DNA of 64,000 nucleotides from Flavobacteriaceae bacterium (lineage in GTDB: Bacteria; Bacteroidota; Bacteroidia; Flavobacteriales; Flavobacteriaceae), in contig JAUXPJ010000012.1 in assembly GCA_030683815.1 (NCBI GenBank), positions 62,001 to 126,000 on the forward strand, written 5' to 3'. The translations under genes and the position numbers were made by a program. Below, one piece after another: positions 1-9,860 of this stretch. Every line of letters begins with the position of its first letter. Positions within the stretch are counted from its first letter, which is position 1. The notes under the pieces were generated by a model. That model saw nothing but the letters and a program-made list of their open reading frames with translations, ran no database searches and was not told the DNA's origin.

Positions 1-2
1 TA

Positions 3-3000
3 ATCCAAAAACTTATGGATTTAGGCGCTGCCTCAGATACAATTGATACCCTTTTGGATGATGCTGACTTATTACAACAATGTATGCAGCTCATTTTTGT
101 TAATAATGCAAACCAAGAATCATTAAAACTATTTAAAGCTGACAGCAAAGAACATTTTCATCAATTCTTGCCAAATCTATTTACAAAACATGCTGTAGAT
201 ATTGTTAAAAATATTTTTATTGATATAACTCAAGGAAAAACAAATGGTTCTTACGAAACTACGCTTAGAATGGTTGATGGAGAATTATTTAATGCATTGG
301 TGCGTTTTTCGGTTTTGAAATACAAAAAAGATTCAGGTAAACTCATCTTCTCTGTTGAAAACATAACACTTCGAAAAAAATTATTGGAAGAAATTAACGA
401 TAAACAAGAAAATTTAAATCAAGCGCAAAAAATTGCTTTAATTGGCAGTTTTACCTTAAATCATGCTGATAACAGTATTATCAGGACAGATGAGTTTTAT
501 CGTATTTTTGAAACAACTGTTGAGAAACTACCTACACGTGAAGAATGTTTCCTTTCCTTTGTTCATCCTGAAGATTCAAAACAATTAGTAACTGCATTTC
601 GCAATTCAATCAAAAACAAAAATCCTTATGAATTGGTATATAGAATTACTACCGGAAAAGGGAATTTAAAATACATCCATGAAAAAGGAAATACCTATTA
701 TAATGAAAAAGATGAACCATTAAAAACAATCGGCACGCTACAGGATATTACCGAAAAAATCCTCTTTGAAAATGAGTTAGACAAATCTCGTAAAACACTT
801 GAGAAAACGCTGTTCAATATGACCGATGGATTTATTCACATCAATAAAAATTGGGAATATACTTTTGTCAACCCACAAGCTGCCAAATTTTTACATCAAC
901 CAATAGATGTTTTATTAGGCGCTAAAATTTGGGATGTTTTTCCTGATATAATAAATAAAGGTTTTTACAGCAACTGTAAAGAGGTCTTAGCTACTCAAAA
1001 ACCGATGGTTTATGAAGAGCATTTTAAAGAACATCAACGTTGGTTTGAAAATAGAATTTATCCATCTACAGACGGACTTTCTATTTTTTTTAATGATATC
1101 ACTGATCGCAAAAATATTGAGAAAAGAACTAAAGAGGCTCATAATGTTATTATCAATAGTAATTCAATTGCTATTGTTTGGGAAAACATACCAACTTGGC
1201 CTATCAAATATGTTTCAGAAAATATAGAACGTATTTTAGGATATTCAGCCGGTGAAATGACTGATGAAATTATTCATTTTTCAAAAATCATGCATCCTGA
1301 TGATTTAGAAATATCTAATGAGGAAGCTTTTTTATATTTGAAAGATGCTGATGCTGAACAATATAATCTTTCTCCATATAGAGTTTTTACCAAAGAAGGG
1401 AAAATACGTTGGATAGCTGAACGCACCAATATCATTAGAAATGAAAAAAATGAGATTATAGAATTACGTGGATTTATTGATGATATAACTGAACAACATC
1501 AGTTGGAAAATGCTATTAATTCAATTTTAAGTTCTGTTTCCAAAGTAACAGGAAACGAATACCTGAAAGAGATAACGATACAATTATCTAATGTATTAGG
1601 CGCTGATCATACTTTTATCGGCTTAAATGAAACAGAAAATCTATTAATTATCAACACTTTATTTAATTGTTATAAAGGAGAAATTGTCGATAATTTTTCA
1701 TACAACTTAAAGGGTACTCCTTGCGCTGATGTATTAGAACTTAGTGCCCGTAGTTTTGCTGGTAATGTAGCTAATTTATTCCCAAAAGATGTTTTGCTGG
1801 CAGAAATGGGAATTGAAGGTTATGTTGGAGTTCCATTATTAGACAGCCATAATCATCCTATCGGAATTATGGTGGCACTTTTTAAAAGTCCAATAGAAAA
1901 TATTCTTTTTGCTGAATCCATTATCCAATTATTTTCAACAAGGACAAGTGCAGAAATTGAACGTTTAAGAACAGAAGAAAAACTCAAAGAATCAGAAGCG
2001 GCATTTAACAAACAGTTACAAAAATTAAATTTAGCAATTGATTCGGTTAATGATGTTGTTTTTATGACCGATCCTGATGGTATTTTTACTTATGTTAATA
2101 AAGAATTTACCCAACTGTATGGTTATGAACTCGATGAAGTTATTGGTAAATTAACACCACGAATATTAAAAAGTGGATACTATACCACCAAATTCTACAA
2201 AAAACTATGGTCTCAACTTTTAAAAAACCATAAGTTTAATTTAAAATTCCTGAATAAGAGCAAAGATGGTACTTTAATAAATTTAGAAACATCATTAAAT
2301 GCAGTTACCAATGAACAAGGTGAAATTATTGGTTTTATTGCCATTCAGCGTGATATTACTGAGAAAATCAAACAAAATCAACTATTAGAACTATCCGAAA
2401 AAAAATACCGCGATTTATTTGAAAAATCGGAGGATGCTACACTTTTGATAAAAAACAACTTATTTGTTGATTGTAATTTAGCAACCCTTAAAATGTTGAA
2501 TTATAAAGGAGCTAAAGAAAATTTTTTAAATGTTCACCCATCCAAAATTTCTCCTTTAAAACAGCCTGACGGTAGATTTTCATCAGAAAAAGCGGATGAA
2601 ATGATGAATTTAGCGCTTGAAAAAGGTTCACATAAGTTTGAATGGCTACATCTAAAAAGTAATAATGAAGATTTTTATGCGGAAGTTACTTTAACAAAAA
2701 TAGTTTCTGATACTGATCATTTTATTCATGTAATTTGGCGAGATATTACTGAAAACAAAAAAGCTGAAGAACAACTAAAGGCCAGTGAAGCAGAAGGTTG
2801 GTCATTATTTGAAGAGGCCCCATATCCCATTTGGATTGAAGATTTTTCAAAAATTAAACAATATTTTAACAAACTAAAACAAAAAGGCATTACTGATTTG
2901 CGCAAATTCTTTGATGAGAATCCACAAAAAATTGAAGAATTGGCTCAAAAAATTGTGATTACAAAAGTAAATAGAGTGAGTCTATTATTTTATAATGTCA

Positions 3001-5270
3001 GTTCAAAAGCAGAATTAATAAGACATATAACTGATTTCTTCGTAGAAGAATCTTATCAAGTATTTAAAGAAGAATTGATTGCTCTTTTTGAAGGTAAAAC
3101 AAGTTTCCAAAGTGAAATTCCTATCAGAAAATTGGATGGTCAAATGGTTGTTTTGATTATAAACATATCTATACCAGACATTTACAAAGACACTTTAGAA
3201 AAAGTTATCATCTCATTTAATGATATAACCGAGCAAAAAAGAAATGAACAAACAAAAGAAGTTTTATTGAATATCACCAAACAAATTTCTGATGTAACCT
3301 CAATAAAGTCTTTTAGTGCTATTGTTAAAAACGAATTAGGCAACTTATTGGATACTTCCAATTTTTACATTGCGCTTTATAATCAAGAAAAAGATACCAT
3401 TTCCATTCCTTATTTTATTGACGATTTAGATGGAGAATTTGAAGATAAAGATGAATTTGAAGCAGAAGGAACCTTAACCAATTACGTAATCAAAACGAAA
3501 AAACCTTTATTGGCCACCAAAGAAGGTTTTACTAATCTGGAAGAATCAGGACATATAAAATTAGTTGGATCTGATTCTGAAATTTGGCTGGGCGTTCCTC
3601 TATTTGCCAAAAATGAAGTTATTGGTGCCATTGCGGTACAATCATATACCAATCCTGAAGCTTATACAATTCATGACCAAAAAATATTAGAAATTGTTGC
3701 TGAGCAAATTGCCATTGCCATTGAAAGAATTCAATATCAAAATGCCATCAAAGAAAATGAAGAGAAATTCAGAACAATTTTTGAGCTTTCTCCGGATATG
3801 GTTAATTTAGTTGCTATTGACGGAACTTTACTTGATTGTAATGATGCGTTTGTTAAGCAATTAGGATACAACGCCAAAGAGGAATTAATCGGTAAAAGTA
3901 TTATTCATCTTATTCAGAAAGAAAATAGAAAGGCTGCCATTGAAAAATTTTATTTTTGCCTTACAACGGGTCAAGTTCATAATCAAGAATTCAAAGTGAT
4001 TAAAAAAGACGGCTCAGAATTTTCAGTGGAAATTTCTGCAACTTTAAATTATGATGAGAATAAATTACCTAAAAACCTTATTGGAATTACACGTGATATT
4101 ACAGAACGAAAAAAATATGAAGATTTTTTAAATTTGGCCCTCGAAAAAGCCAAAGAAGCAGACCGTTTAAAATCAGCGTTTTTAGCCAATATGAGTCATG
4201 AAATCAGAACGCCAATGAACGGAATTATTGGTTTTGCAGAAATGCTTCAAAGTCAAGATCTAAACGAAGAAAAAAGAAGTTTCTACGCTAATATTATCAT
4301 GAATAGCAGCCGCCAATTATTATCTATTATTAATGATGTTTTAGATATGTCAACTATTGAAGCCGGATTGGCAGAAATTAAAAAAGCACCTGTTTCCATT
4401 AACGAAATGCTGGCAGAACTCCATGAATTTTTCCTTCAAAAGACTGATGAAAAAGGCATTAAATTAACTTGCGAATTAACGCTCATGGATGAATTATCTG
4501 TTATCAATACTGATCGAACAAAAGTTCAGCAAATATTGACCAATTTTATTTCTAACGCTATCAAATTTACTAAAAAAGGCGGTGTTGCTTTTGGATATAC
4601 ACTTAAAAATGATTTTTTAGAATTTTATGTAACTGATACTGGTATTGGTATTGACAAAAAGCTTCACCATGAAATTTTTGAAAGATTCCGCCAAGTAAAT
4701 ATGGAATATACCAGAGAAACTATCGGTAATGGATTAGGATTATCAATCTCAAAAAAATTGGTAGAATTGCTGGGCGGTGAGATTTGGCTGGAATCTGAAC
4801 CCAAAAAAGGAAGTACGTTTTATTTTACATTACCATACCAACACGATGTTTTAGAGGTTATTGAAGAAAATATTAAACAAACTACTTATATAGCTATGAA
4901 TGAACAAATTACCATCTTATTAGCAGAAGATGAAGAATACAACAGAATTTTTATTGAAGAAATTTTAGATGATAAAAACTTCATTATTTTAACTGCAGAG
5001 AACGGTGTTGAAGCTGTTGATACAGCCAAAAATCATCCGGAAATTAAATTTATTTTAATGGATATTAAAATGCCAATCATGAATGGTATTGAAGCATTAA
5101 AAGCTATTAAAATATTCAATAAAACAGTTCCAATTGTTGCTTTAACTGCTTTTTCAATGGAATCGGATAAAAATCATTTAATGAGTGAAGGTTTTGATGA
5201 TTATGCAGCAAAACCTATTGTTAAAAAAGATTTGATGAGAATTATAGAAAAATATGTGCATTCAGAATAA
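3..5270 (+). CDS. Multi-PAS/GAF hybrid histidine kinase with C-terminal receiver (5'-partial)
   Basis: A cytosolic-looking sensor kinase. Residues are counted from the first ATG in the window (base 15), but the frame is open to the window edge and starts inside a PAS fold, so the true start is upstream. Order: degenerate PAS (1-115), PAS (125-250), PAS (258-370), PAS (375-495), GAF (500-660), PAS (670-790), PAS (795-915), PAS (925-1075), GAF (1080-1235), PAS (1245-1370), HisKA with H1395 in NMSHEIRTP, HATPase_c with DTGIGI and GNGLGLSISKKL, and a receiver (1635-1751) with phospho-acceptor D1683 in LMDIKMP. PAS units end with the usual DIT(E/D) motif. No membrane segment is seen in the visible part. 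It probably integrates several small-molecule or redox cues and relays phosphate through its own receiver. The ligands cannot be predicted. Confidence 0.93.
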   Translation: MQKLMDLGAASDTIDTLLDDADLLQQCMQLIFVNNANQESLKLFKADSKEHFHQFLPNLFTKHAVDIVKNIFIDITQGKTNGSYETTLRMVDGELFNALVRFSVLKYKKDSGKLIFSVENITLRKKLLEEINDKQENLNQAQKIALIGSFTLNHADNSIIRTDEFYRIFETTVEKLPTREECFLSFVHPEDSKQLVTAFRNSIKNKNPYELVYRITTGKGNLKYIHEKGNTYYNEKDEPLKTIGTLQDITEKILFENELDKSRKTLEKTLFNMTDGFIHINKNWEYTFVNPQAAKFLHQPIDVLLGAKIWDVFPDIINKGFYSNCKEVLATQKPMVYEEHFKEHQRWFENRIYPSTDGLSIFFNDITDRKNIEKRTKEAHNVIINSNSIAIVWENIPTWPIKYVSENIERILGYSAGEMTDEIIHFSKIMHPDDLEISNEEAFLYLKDADAEQYNLSPYRVFTKEGKIRWIAERTNIIRNEKNEIIELRGFIDDITEQHQLENAINSILSSVSKVTGNEYLKEITIQLSNVLGADHTFIGLNETENLLIINTLFNCYKGEIVDNFSYNLKGTPCADVLELSARSFAGNVANLFPKDVLLAEMGIEGYVGVPLLDSHNHPIGIMVALFKSPIENILFAESIIQLFSTRTSAEIERLRTEEKLKESEAAFNKQLQKLNLAIDSVNDVVFMTDPDGIFTYVNKEFTQLYGYELDEVIGKLTPRILKSGYYTTKFYKKLWSQLLKNHKFNLKFLNKSKDGTLINLETSLNAVTNEQGEIIGFIAIQRDITEKIKQNQLLELSEKKYRDLFEKSEDATLLIKNNLFVDCNLATLKMLNYKGAKENFLNVHPSKISPLKQPDGRFSSEKADEMMNLALEKGSHKFEWLHLKSNNEDFYAEVTLTKIVSDTDHFIHVIWRDITENKKAEEQLKASEAEGWSLFEEAPYPIWIEDFSKIKQYFNKLKQKGITDLRKFFDENPQKIEELAQKIVITKVNRVSLLFYNVSSKAELIRHITDFFVEESYQVFKEELIALFEGKTSFQSEIPIRKLDGQMVVLIINISIPDIYKDTLEKVIISFNDITEQKRNEQTKEVLLNITKQISDVTSIKSFSAIVKNELGNLLDTSNFYIALYNQEKDTISIPYFIDDLDGEFEDKDEFEAEGTLTNYVIKTKKPLLATKEGFTNLEESGHIKLVGSDSEIWLGVPLFAKNEVIGAIAVQSYTNPEAYTIHDQKILEIVAEQIAIAIERIQYQNAIKENEEKFRTIFELSPDMVNLVAIDGTLLDCNDAFVKQLGYNAKEELIGKSIIHLIQKENRKAAIEKFYFCLTTGQVHNQEFKVIKKDGSEFSVEISATLNYDENKLPKNLIGITRDITERKKYEDFLNLALEKAKEADRLKSAFLANMSHEIRTPMNGIIGFAEMLQSQDLNEEKRSFYANIIMNSSRQLLSIINDVLDMSTIEAGLAEIKKAPVSINEMLAELHEFFLQKTDEKGIKLTCELTLMDELSVINTDRTKVQQILTNFISNAIKFTKKGGVAFGYTLKNDFLEFYVTDTGIGIDKKLHHEIFERFRQVNMEYTRETIGNGLGLSISKKLVELLGGEIWLESEPKKGSTFYFTLPYQHDVLEVIEENIKQTTYIAMNEQITILLAEDEEYNRIFIEEILDDKNFIILTAENGVEAVDTAKNHPEIKFILMDIKMPIMNGIEALKAIKIFNKTVPIVALTAFSMESDKNHLMSEGFDDYAAKPIVKKDLMRIIEKYVHSE

Positions 5271-5297
5271 AAAAAGGAGGATTTCCTCTTTTTTTTA
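5271..5297 (+). terminator. Rho-independent terminator after the hybrid kinase
   Basis: Directly after the stop codon an A-rich arm and GAGG pair with CCTC followed by a run of eight T. The GC core is short, but A-T pairs extend the stem. Confidence 0.6.
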
Positions 5298-5472
5298 TGA
5301 TATTTCTATCAACGATTACAACTATTTTATAACAGATTCAATAAATTTGTGAAATTCAAATAAGAACAAATAATAAACACCATCTAATAATGAAATAGCC
5401 ATATTTGAAAAAATACAATTGCGAAGCACTCACTGAACACCAAAACAAATAAAATTTATAGTGAGCACCTGT

Positions 5473-5490
5473 GCTGAGCACAGTCGAAGC
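5473..5490. repeat. Dispersed hairpin, conserved loop GAGCACAGTCGA
   Basis: Stem GCT/AGC around a 12-nt loop whose reverse complement, TCGACTGTGCTC, belongs to the loop family found at 9820, 9865, 9996, 22009, 39584, 39697 and 44174. It lies about 30 bp upstream of the S9 peptidase start. Confidence 0.6.
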
Positions 5491-5521
5491 GAAGCCGGAC
5501 TAAACAATAAACTATCTACAT

Positions 5522-7432
5522 ATGAAAAATATAATCCTTGCATTTTTGGTAATAGCAGTCATATTTCAAATCAATGCACAACAAAATTTAACTCCAGAAA
5601 CTTTATTAAGTATAGGAAGAATATCAGCAAAAGGCATCACAAAAGACAAAAAATCAGTAGTGTATAGTGTCAGACATTATGATGTTACTGAAAACAAATC
5701 AGCCAGTAAAAATTTTATTATTCCAATAAATGGCGGAATTGCCCAAGAAATCGTTGATGTAAACAGTTTACTGCATAATGACAGAATTTCTGTTGATGGG
5801 AATTTTAAAATAAGTTCAAAAGAAGTTAAAATTCACCCGGTTTTTGGTCAAGATTTTTATCCGGAACTCAACAAATCAAATGTGATGATTTACGATAATT
5901 TAAATTATCGTCATTGGGATACTTGGGAAGATGGTTTGTACGGACATATTTTTTTACATAAAAAGTTGACTGACGGATTTGATGAAGGTGTTGATATTAT
6001 GCCAAATGTAGCTTTTGATGCACCTCAAAAACCTTTTGGAGGCAATGAAGATCTTATTTTTAATCCAAATGGAAAAGAAATTTTATATGTTTCCAAAAAG
6101 AAATTTGGCATCAAATATGCCGTAAGTACTAATACTGACATTTACTCATACAACATTGAAAACCAGACTACTGCAAATTTAACAGAAGGGATGATGGGTT
6201 ATGACACCAACCCTCTATTTTCTAATTCAGGAATTTTGGCTTGGTTAAGTATGAAAACGGATGGATTTGAAGCTGATAAAAATGATATTGTTGTACTATA
6301 TAATAATGAAAAAATTAACTTAACACAACATTGGGATGAAACAGTTAAAAGTTTTCAATGGAGTGAAGACGGAAAAGCTATTTATTTCACGGCGGCAATA
6401 GACGGAACTGAGCAATTATTTTCGATTGATTTCAATCCGAAAAGCAAAAGGCTGCCGCTTATCAAACAAATCACCAAAGGGATTTTTAATATCAACAGTA
6501 TCGTTGGTCAGGTTGGCAACATCATGGTTGTTTCAAGAACAACTATGAATCGTGCAACTGAATTATACACGGTTGATTTGACCTCCGGTAATTTAAAACA
6601 ATTAACTACGGTTAATGATGAAATCTATAAAAATGTAAAAGAAAGCCGAACAGAAAGACGTTATATTACAACTACCGATGGCAAAAAAATGTTGGTTTGG
6701 GTTATTTATCCACCCGATTTTGATGCCACAAAAAAATATCCTACACTGTTATATTGTCAAGGTGGGCCACAATCTGCCCTTACTCAATTTTATTCTTTCC
6801 GTTGGAATTTTCAGTTGATGGCTGCCAATGATTATATTATTGTAGCTCCAAACCGCAGAGGAATGCCTGGTCACGGTGTAGCGTGGAATGCAGATATCAG
6901 CAAAGATTATGGCGGACAAGTGATGGATGATTATTTGTCAGCTATTGATGAAATATCTAAAGAGTCATTTGTTGATAAAGACAGACTTGGTGCCATTGGC
7001 GCCAGTTTTGGGGGTTATTCCGTTTTTCAATTAGCCGGTATTCATGAAAATAGATTTAAAACTTTTATCAGTCATGATGGAATTTTTAATTGGCAAAGTA
7101 TGTATGGAACTACAGAAGAAATGTGGTTTGTAAATTGGGATTTGGGCGGTGCTTATTGGGAAAAGAATAATGCCATTGCTCAAAAATCATATGGAGAATT
7201 CAATCCAATCAACCATGTTGATCAATGGAATACACCTATTATGATTATCCAAGGCGGAAAAGATTACCGCGTTCCAATCGGACAAGCTTTAGAAGCTTTT
7301 CAAGCAGCTCAATTAAAAGGTATTAAAAGCAGATTAATTTATTTACCTGATGAAAATCATTGGGTTTTAGGTACTCAAAATGCGATGGTTTGGCATCGTG
7401 AATTTTATAAGTGGTTGGAAGAAACTTTGTGA
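5522..7432 (+). CDS. Secreted S9 family peptidase (prolyl oligopeptidase / dipeptidyl aminopeptidase type)
   Basis: Serine peptidase of 636 residues. An N-terminal signal peptide (about 1-20, ending INAQ) indicates export to the periplasm. Residues 25-360 form the WD40-like beta-propeller typical of S9. The C-terminal alpha/beta hydrolase carries the triad S495 (GASFGGYS), D581 (GGKDYRVP) and H613 (DENHW). It would cleave short peptides, probably as a periplasmic dipeptidyl or acylaminoacyl peptidase; the substrate is not evident. It stands alone, between the kinase terminator and a long inverted repeat. Confidence 0.93.
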   Translation: MKNIILAFLVIAVIFQINAQQNLTPETLLSIGRISAKGITKDKKSVVYSVRHYDVTENKSASKNFIIPINGGIAQEIVDVNSLLHNDRISVDGNFKISSKEVKIHPVFGQDFYPELNKSNVMIYDNLNYRHWDTWEDGLYGHIFLHKKLTDGFDEGVDIMPNVAFDAPQKPFGGNEDLIFNPNGKEILYVSKKKFGIKYAVSTNTDIYSYNIENQTTANLTEGMMGYDTNPLFSNSGILAWLSMKTDGFEADKNDIVVLYNNEKINLTQHWDETVKSFQWSEDGKAIYFTAAIDGTEQLFSIDFNPKSKRLPLIKQITKGIFNINSIVGQVGNIMVVSRTTMNRATELYTVDLTSGNLKQLTTVNDEIYKNVKESRTERRYITTTDGKKMLVWVIYPPDFDATKKYPTLLYCQGGPQSALTQFYSFRWNFQLMAANDYIIVAPNRRGMPGHGVAWNADISKDYGGQVMDDYLSAIDEISKESFVDKDRLGAIGASFGGYSVFQLAGIHENRFKTFISHDGIFNWQSMYGTTEEMWFVNWDLGGAYWEKNNAIAQKSYGEFNPINHVDQWNTPIMIIQGGKDYRVPIGQALEAFQAAQLKGIKSRLIYLPDENHWVLGTQNAMVWHREFYKWLEETL

Positions 7433-7738
7433 GAAACAGAAAATAGCCAATAATTCGAAAATCAGAAAATAAAAATCCCGTAGAGATGGAATATCAAATT
7501 AATATTTGTAAAAATGATGCCATCTCTACGGGATTTAATTTTTTCAATCATCATTTTTTCTGCCAATTTTAAATCCCTGACAGGATTACAAAAATCTATA
7601 TAAATAATTTTAACCGACAGTTCATTTCTAACGAGATAATCAAAATATTTTTTTAAAATAAAGTAACCTCTTTACTAAAATCAGTACTTTTTCACACTTT
7701 TTTAACTTCTTTTTAACTGATAATCATTATTATTGTAG
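7433..7738. other. Intergenic region with long inverted repeat
   Basis: Non-coding. It holds the 17-bp inverted repeat at 7473-7536 and an AT-rich stretch before the next gene. No clear TAnnTTTG promoter was found in it. Confidence 0.6.
7473..7536. repeat. 17-bp perfect inverted repeat, 30-nt loop
   Basis: Arms at 7473-7489 and 7520-7536 are perfect reverse complements (core CCCGTAGAGATGG). The long loop and the lack of a T-run argue against a simple terminator; it looks like a dispersed Bacteroidetes palindrome that could also stop transcription. Confidence 0.75.
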
Positions 7739-8524
7739 ATGCAAAAAAATATCCTACTTATAAGTTTCTTGTTGTGTTCATTCCTTATTTTTTCTCAGGA
7801 GAAAGAAAAATTAAAACAACTTAAAGGACAAATTATCCATAGTGAAAGTAAAGCACCTTTACAAAATGCTCATATCATCAATTTGAATACAGTTACTGGA
7901 ACTATTACTGATAGCAAAGGAAATTTTGAGTTAAATACTGCTGCAAATGACACTATTTATGTTTCTTATCTTGGTTTTCAATCTATTAAATTAAAAGTGA
8001 CCAATGATTTGTTAAAAGGGAATGAAGTGGTTATCTCACTGCATGAAACAACTCAGGAAATTAAAGAAGTAGTTGTAAAATCGCATAAGTTGATTGGTGT
8101 TTTAGAAATTGATGCCAAAAATGTTCCAAAAGATCGCTACACAAGAATTCATATTGATGGAATACCTCAAACCTATGAAGTTGGAGCAGCAAGAGCAAAA
8201 TCGTATGATTCACCTGTTGCAGCCATTTTTCAACCCATCGATTTTTTTTACAATCAATTTGGGAAAAAACCTGTTCAGCTTAAAAAGTTAAGAAAATTAA
8301 AAGAAGATGATCAATTGCGATCTATCATGGAACAAAAATTTAATCGTGAAATTATGATGGAGTATTTGAATATGGATTATACAGAGCTCAATGAACTTCT
8401 TAGCAATTGTAACTATTCTGAATATTTTATCACCAAAGCCAGTGATTTACAAATTATAGAAGCCATTTTAGAATGTTATGAAAATTACAAAGCGGTGAAA
8501 AAAGGTTCAACGCTAAAGAATTGA
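7739..8524 (+). CDS. Secreted CarboxypepD_reg-like domain protein
   Basis: Protein of 261 residues with a signal peptide (1-19, ending IFSQ). Residues about 25-105 are a carboxypeptidase-regulatory-like beta-sandwich (KGQIIHSESKAPLQNAHI, then DSKGNFEL and YVSYLGFQS), as found at the N-terminus of SusC/TonB receptors. Here no receptor barrel follows: the remaining 150 residues are charged and helical. Such stand-alone proteins are common in flavobacteria and have no established role; periplasmic or outer-membrane association is inferred. Start chosen at the ATG directly before the signal sequence. Confidence 0.85.
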   Translation: MQKNILLISFLLCSFLIFSQEKEKLKQLKGQIIHSESKAPLQNAHIINLNTVTGTITDSKGNFELNTAANDTIYVSYLGFQSIKLKVTNDLLKGNEVVISLHETTQEIKEVVVKSHKLIGVLEIDAKNVPKDRYTRIHIDGIPQTYEVGAARAKSYDSPVAAIFQPIDFFYNQFGKKPVQLKKLRKLKEDDQLRSIMEQKFNREIMMEYLNMDYTELNELLSNCNYSEYFITKASDLQIIEAILECYENYKAVKKGSTLKN

Positions 8525-8634
8525 GATGAATTTTAGCTATAAAAAGAGGTTATCTAAAAAGTTGAATTTAACTCCACTTGTCTCATCAAACCCTTCGTCA
8601 AGCAGGACGGGCTAAAGCCGAGATGTCTTGTAAA

Positions 8635-8758
8635 TCAATACCTTAAAATTTCTCGACCGCGCTTGAACTTGTAAAGCTTACTTAATCCGGTAACGGATTA
8701 ATCATTTCGAGTGGTTTAAAAGAATAAAATTCTTTTAAAAGTGTATCGAGAACCCCTA
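8635..8758. repeat. Degenerate dispersed repeat cluster with hairpin
   Basis: Lies between the convergent genes ending at 8524 and 8759. It holds a degenerate copy of the TCGAC..GCT element (CTCGACCGCGCTTGAAC) and a perfect 11-bp stem with 3-nt loop at 8715-8739 (TTTAAAAGAAT/ATTCTTTTAAA). The hairpin could act as a bidirectional terminator. Confidence 0.5.
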
Positions 8759-9799
8759 TCATTCAACATCCTCCCAACTCAATTGTTTATCATTCACTAT
8801 ATCTCTTGCAGCTATTTTACCTAAAATATCTTTGAATTTTTCTGCCAAAATTTCTCCGGTTCCAGGGCGTTTCACCCAAAGATTATCCTCAGTAAAAACT
8901 TCTCCTTTTTTTATGGAAGCGATGGTACAAACTGTTGCAAATGCAAAATCGATGGTTACTTGTTCTTCAAGGGCTGGTTTTTTTTTACCACCTCGCATTT
9001 GCCAAATTTCACGTGTTCCTCTGATGAGTTCTTTACAGGCAATTTCATCCATACTGCACACAATATCTGGGCCGGTTCTTTGCATACTATCTGTAAAATG
9101 GCGTTCTAAGATTGATGCTCCCAAAGCAACTGCCGCCAAACAGGCGTTGTTATTGATGGTATGATCTGAGAGTCCGAAAACTTTATCGGGAAACGCGCTA
9201 TGCATTGCTATCATAGCTCCCAAGCGGACTAAATTTGGTGGAGTCGGATACAAATTAGTGGTGTGTAATAAAGCAATCGGTACTTGGTATTTATCAAAAA
9301 TAGACACCGCTTTTTGAACACTTTCTATCGTATTCATACCCGTACTTAGAATAATTGGCTTTCCAAAAGAAGCTATATGTTCTAACAGTGGGTAATTATT
9401 ACACTCTCCCGAACCAATTTTAAAAGCAGGCACATCAAATTTCTGTAATCGATTGGCCGCTGCTCTGGAAAAAGGGGTGGAAATAAAGATTATTCCCTTG
9501 CTTTCAACATAGTTCTTGAGTGCTAACTCATCTGCTTCATTTAAAGCACAACGCTCCATAATTTCATAGATAGAAACTTTTGCATTTCCGGGTATCACTT
9601 TTTTGGCAGCACCGCTCATTTCATCAGCTACAATATGTGTTTGATGTTTGACCATTTCTGCTCCGGCTCTATGCGCTGCATCTACCATTTCTTTGGCCAC
9701 TTGCAAAGAACCTTCGTGGTTAATTCCGAGTTCGGCAATGACTAAGGGCGGATAATCGGGGCCAATTTTTCTGCCTGCAATTGTTATGTATGGGTTCAT
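8759..9799 (-). CDS. neuB: N-acetylneuraminate (sialic acid) synthase
   Basis: Condenses ManNAc with phosphoenolpyruvate to Neu5Ac. Protein of 346 residues: NeuB TIM barrel (about 1-275) with [50 protein letters not shown] and ERHFTDS, all family hallmarks, then a C-terminal SAF/antifreeze-like domain (about 285-345). The motif pattern is closest to true NeuB; legionaminate (LegI) or pseudaminate (PseI) synthase is possible. It is the last gene of the polysaccharide locus, 61 bp after neuA, and the spacer contains a copy of the hairpin element. Confidence 0.93.
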   Translation of the reverse strand: MNPYITIAGRKIGPDYPPLVIAELGINHEGSLQVAKEMVDAAHRAGAEMVKHQTHIVADEMSGAAKKVIPGNAKVSIYEIMERCALNEADELALKNYVESKGIIFISTPFSRAAANRLQKFDVPAFKIGSGECNNYPLLEHIASFGKPIILSTGMNTIESVQKAVSIFDKYQVPIALLHTTNLYPTPPNLVRLGAMIAMHSAFPDKVFGLSDHTINNNACLAAVALGASILERHFTDSMQRTGPDIVCSMDEIACKELIRGTREIWQMRGGKKKPALEEQVTIDFAFATVCTIASIKKGEVFTEDNLWVKRPGTGEILAEKFKDILGKIAARDIVNDKQLSWEDVE

Positions 9800-9819
9800 A
9801 AAATGAGTTATGAGTTATG

Positions 9820-9839
9820 CCTCTCGACTGCGCTCGAGG
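9820..9839. repeat. Dispersed hairpin, loop TCGACTGCGCTC
   Basis: Stem CCTC/GAGG around the conserved loop, in the neuA-neuB spacer. The 22 bp at 9822-9843 are an exact reverse complement of 9996-10017 inside neuA. Confidence 0.75.
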
Positions 9840-9860
9840 TGACAAATAAGTTAGACTTTG

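Noticed and set aside
5461-5667. Short frame starting MSTCAEHSRSEAG
   Set aside because: It reads through a dispersed hairpin and overlaps the S9 peptidase signal region in another frame; no protein features.
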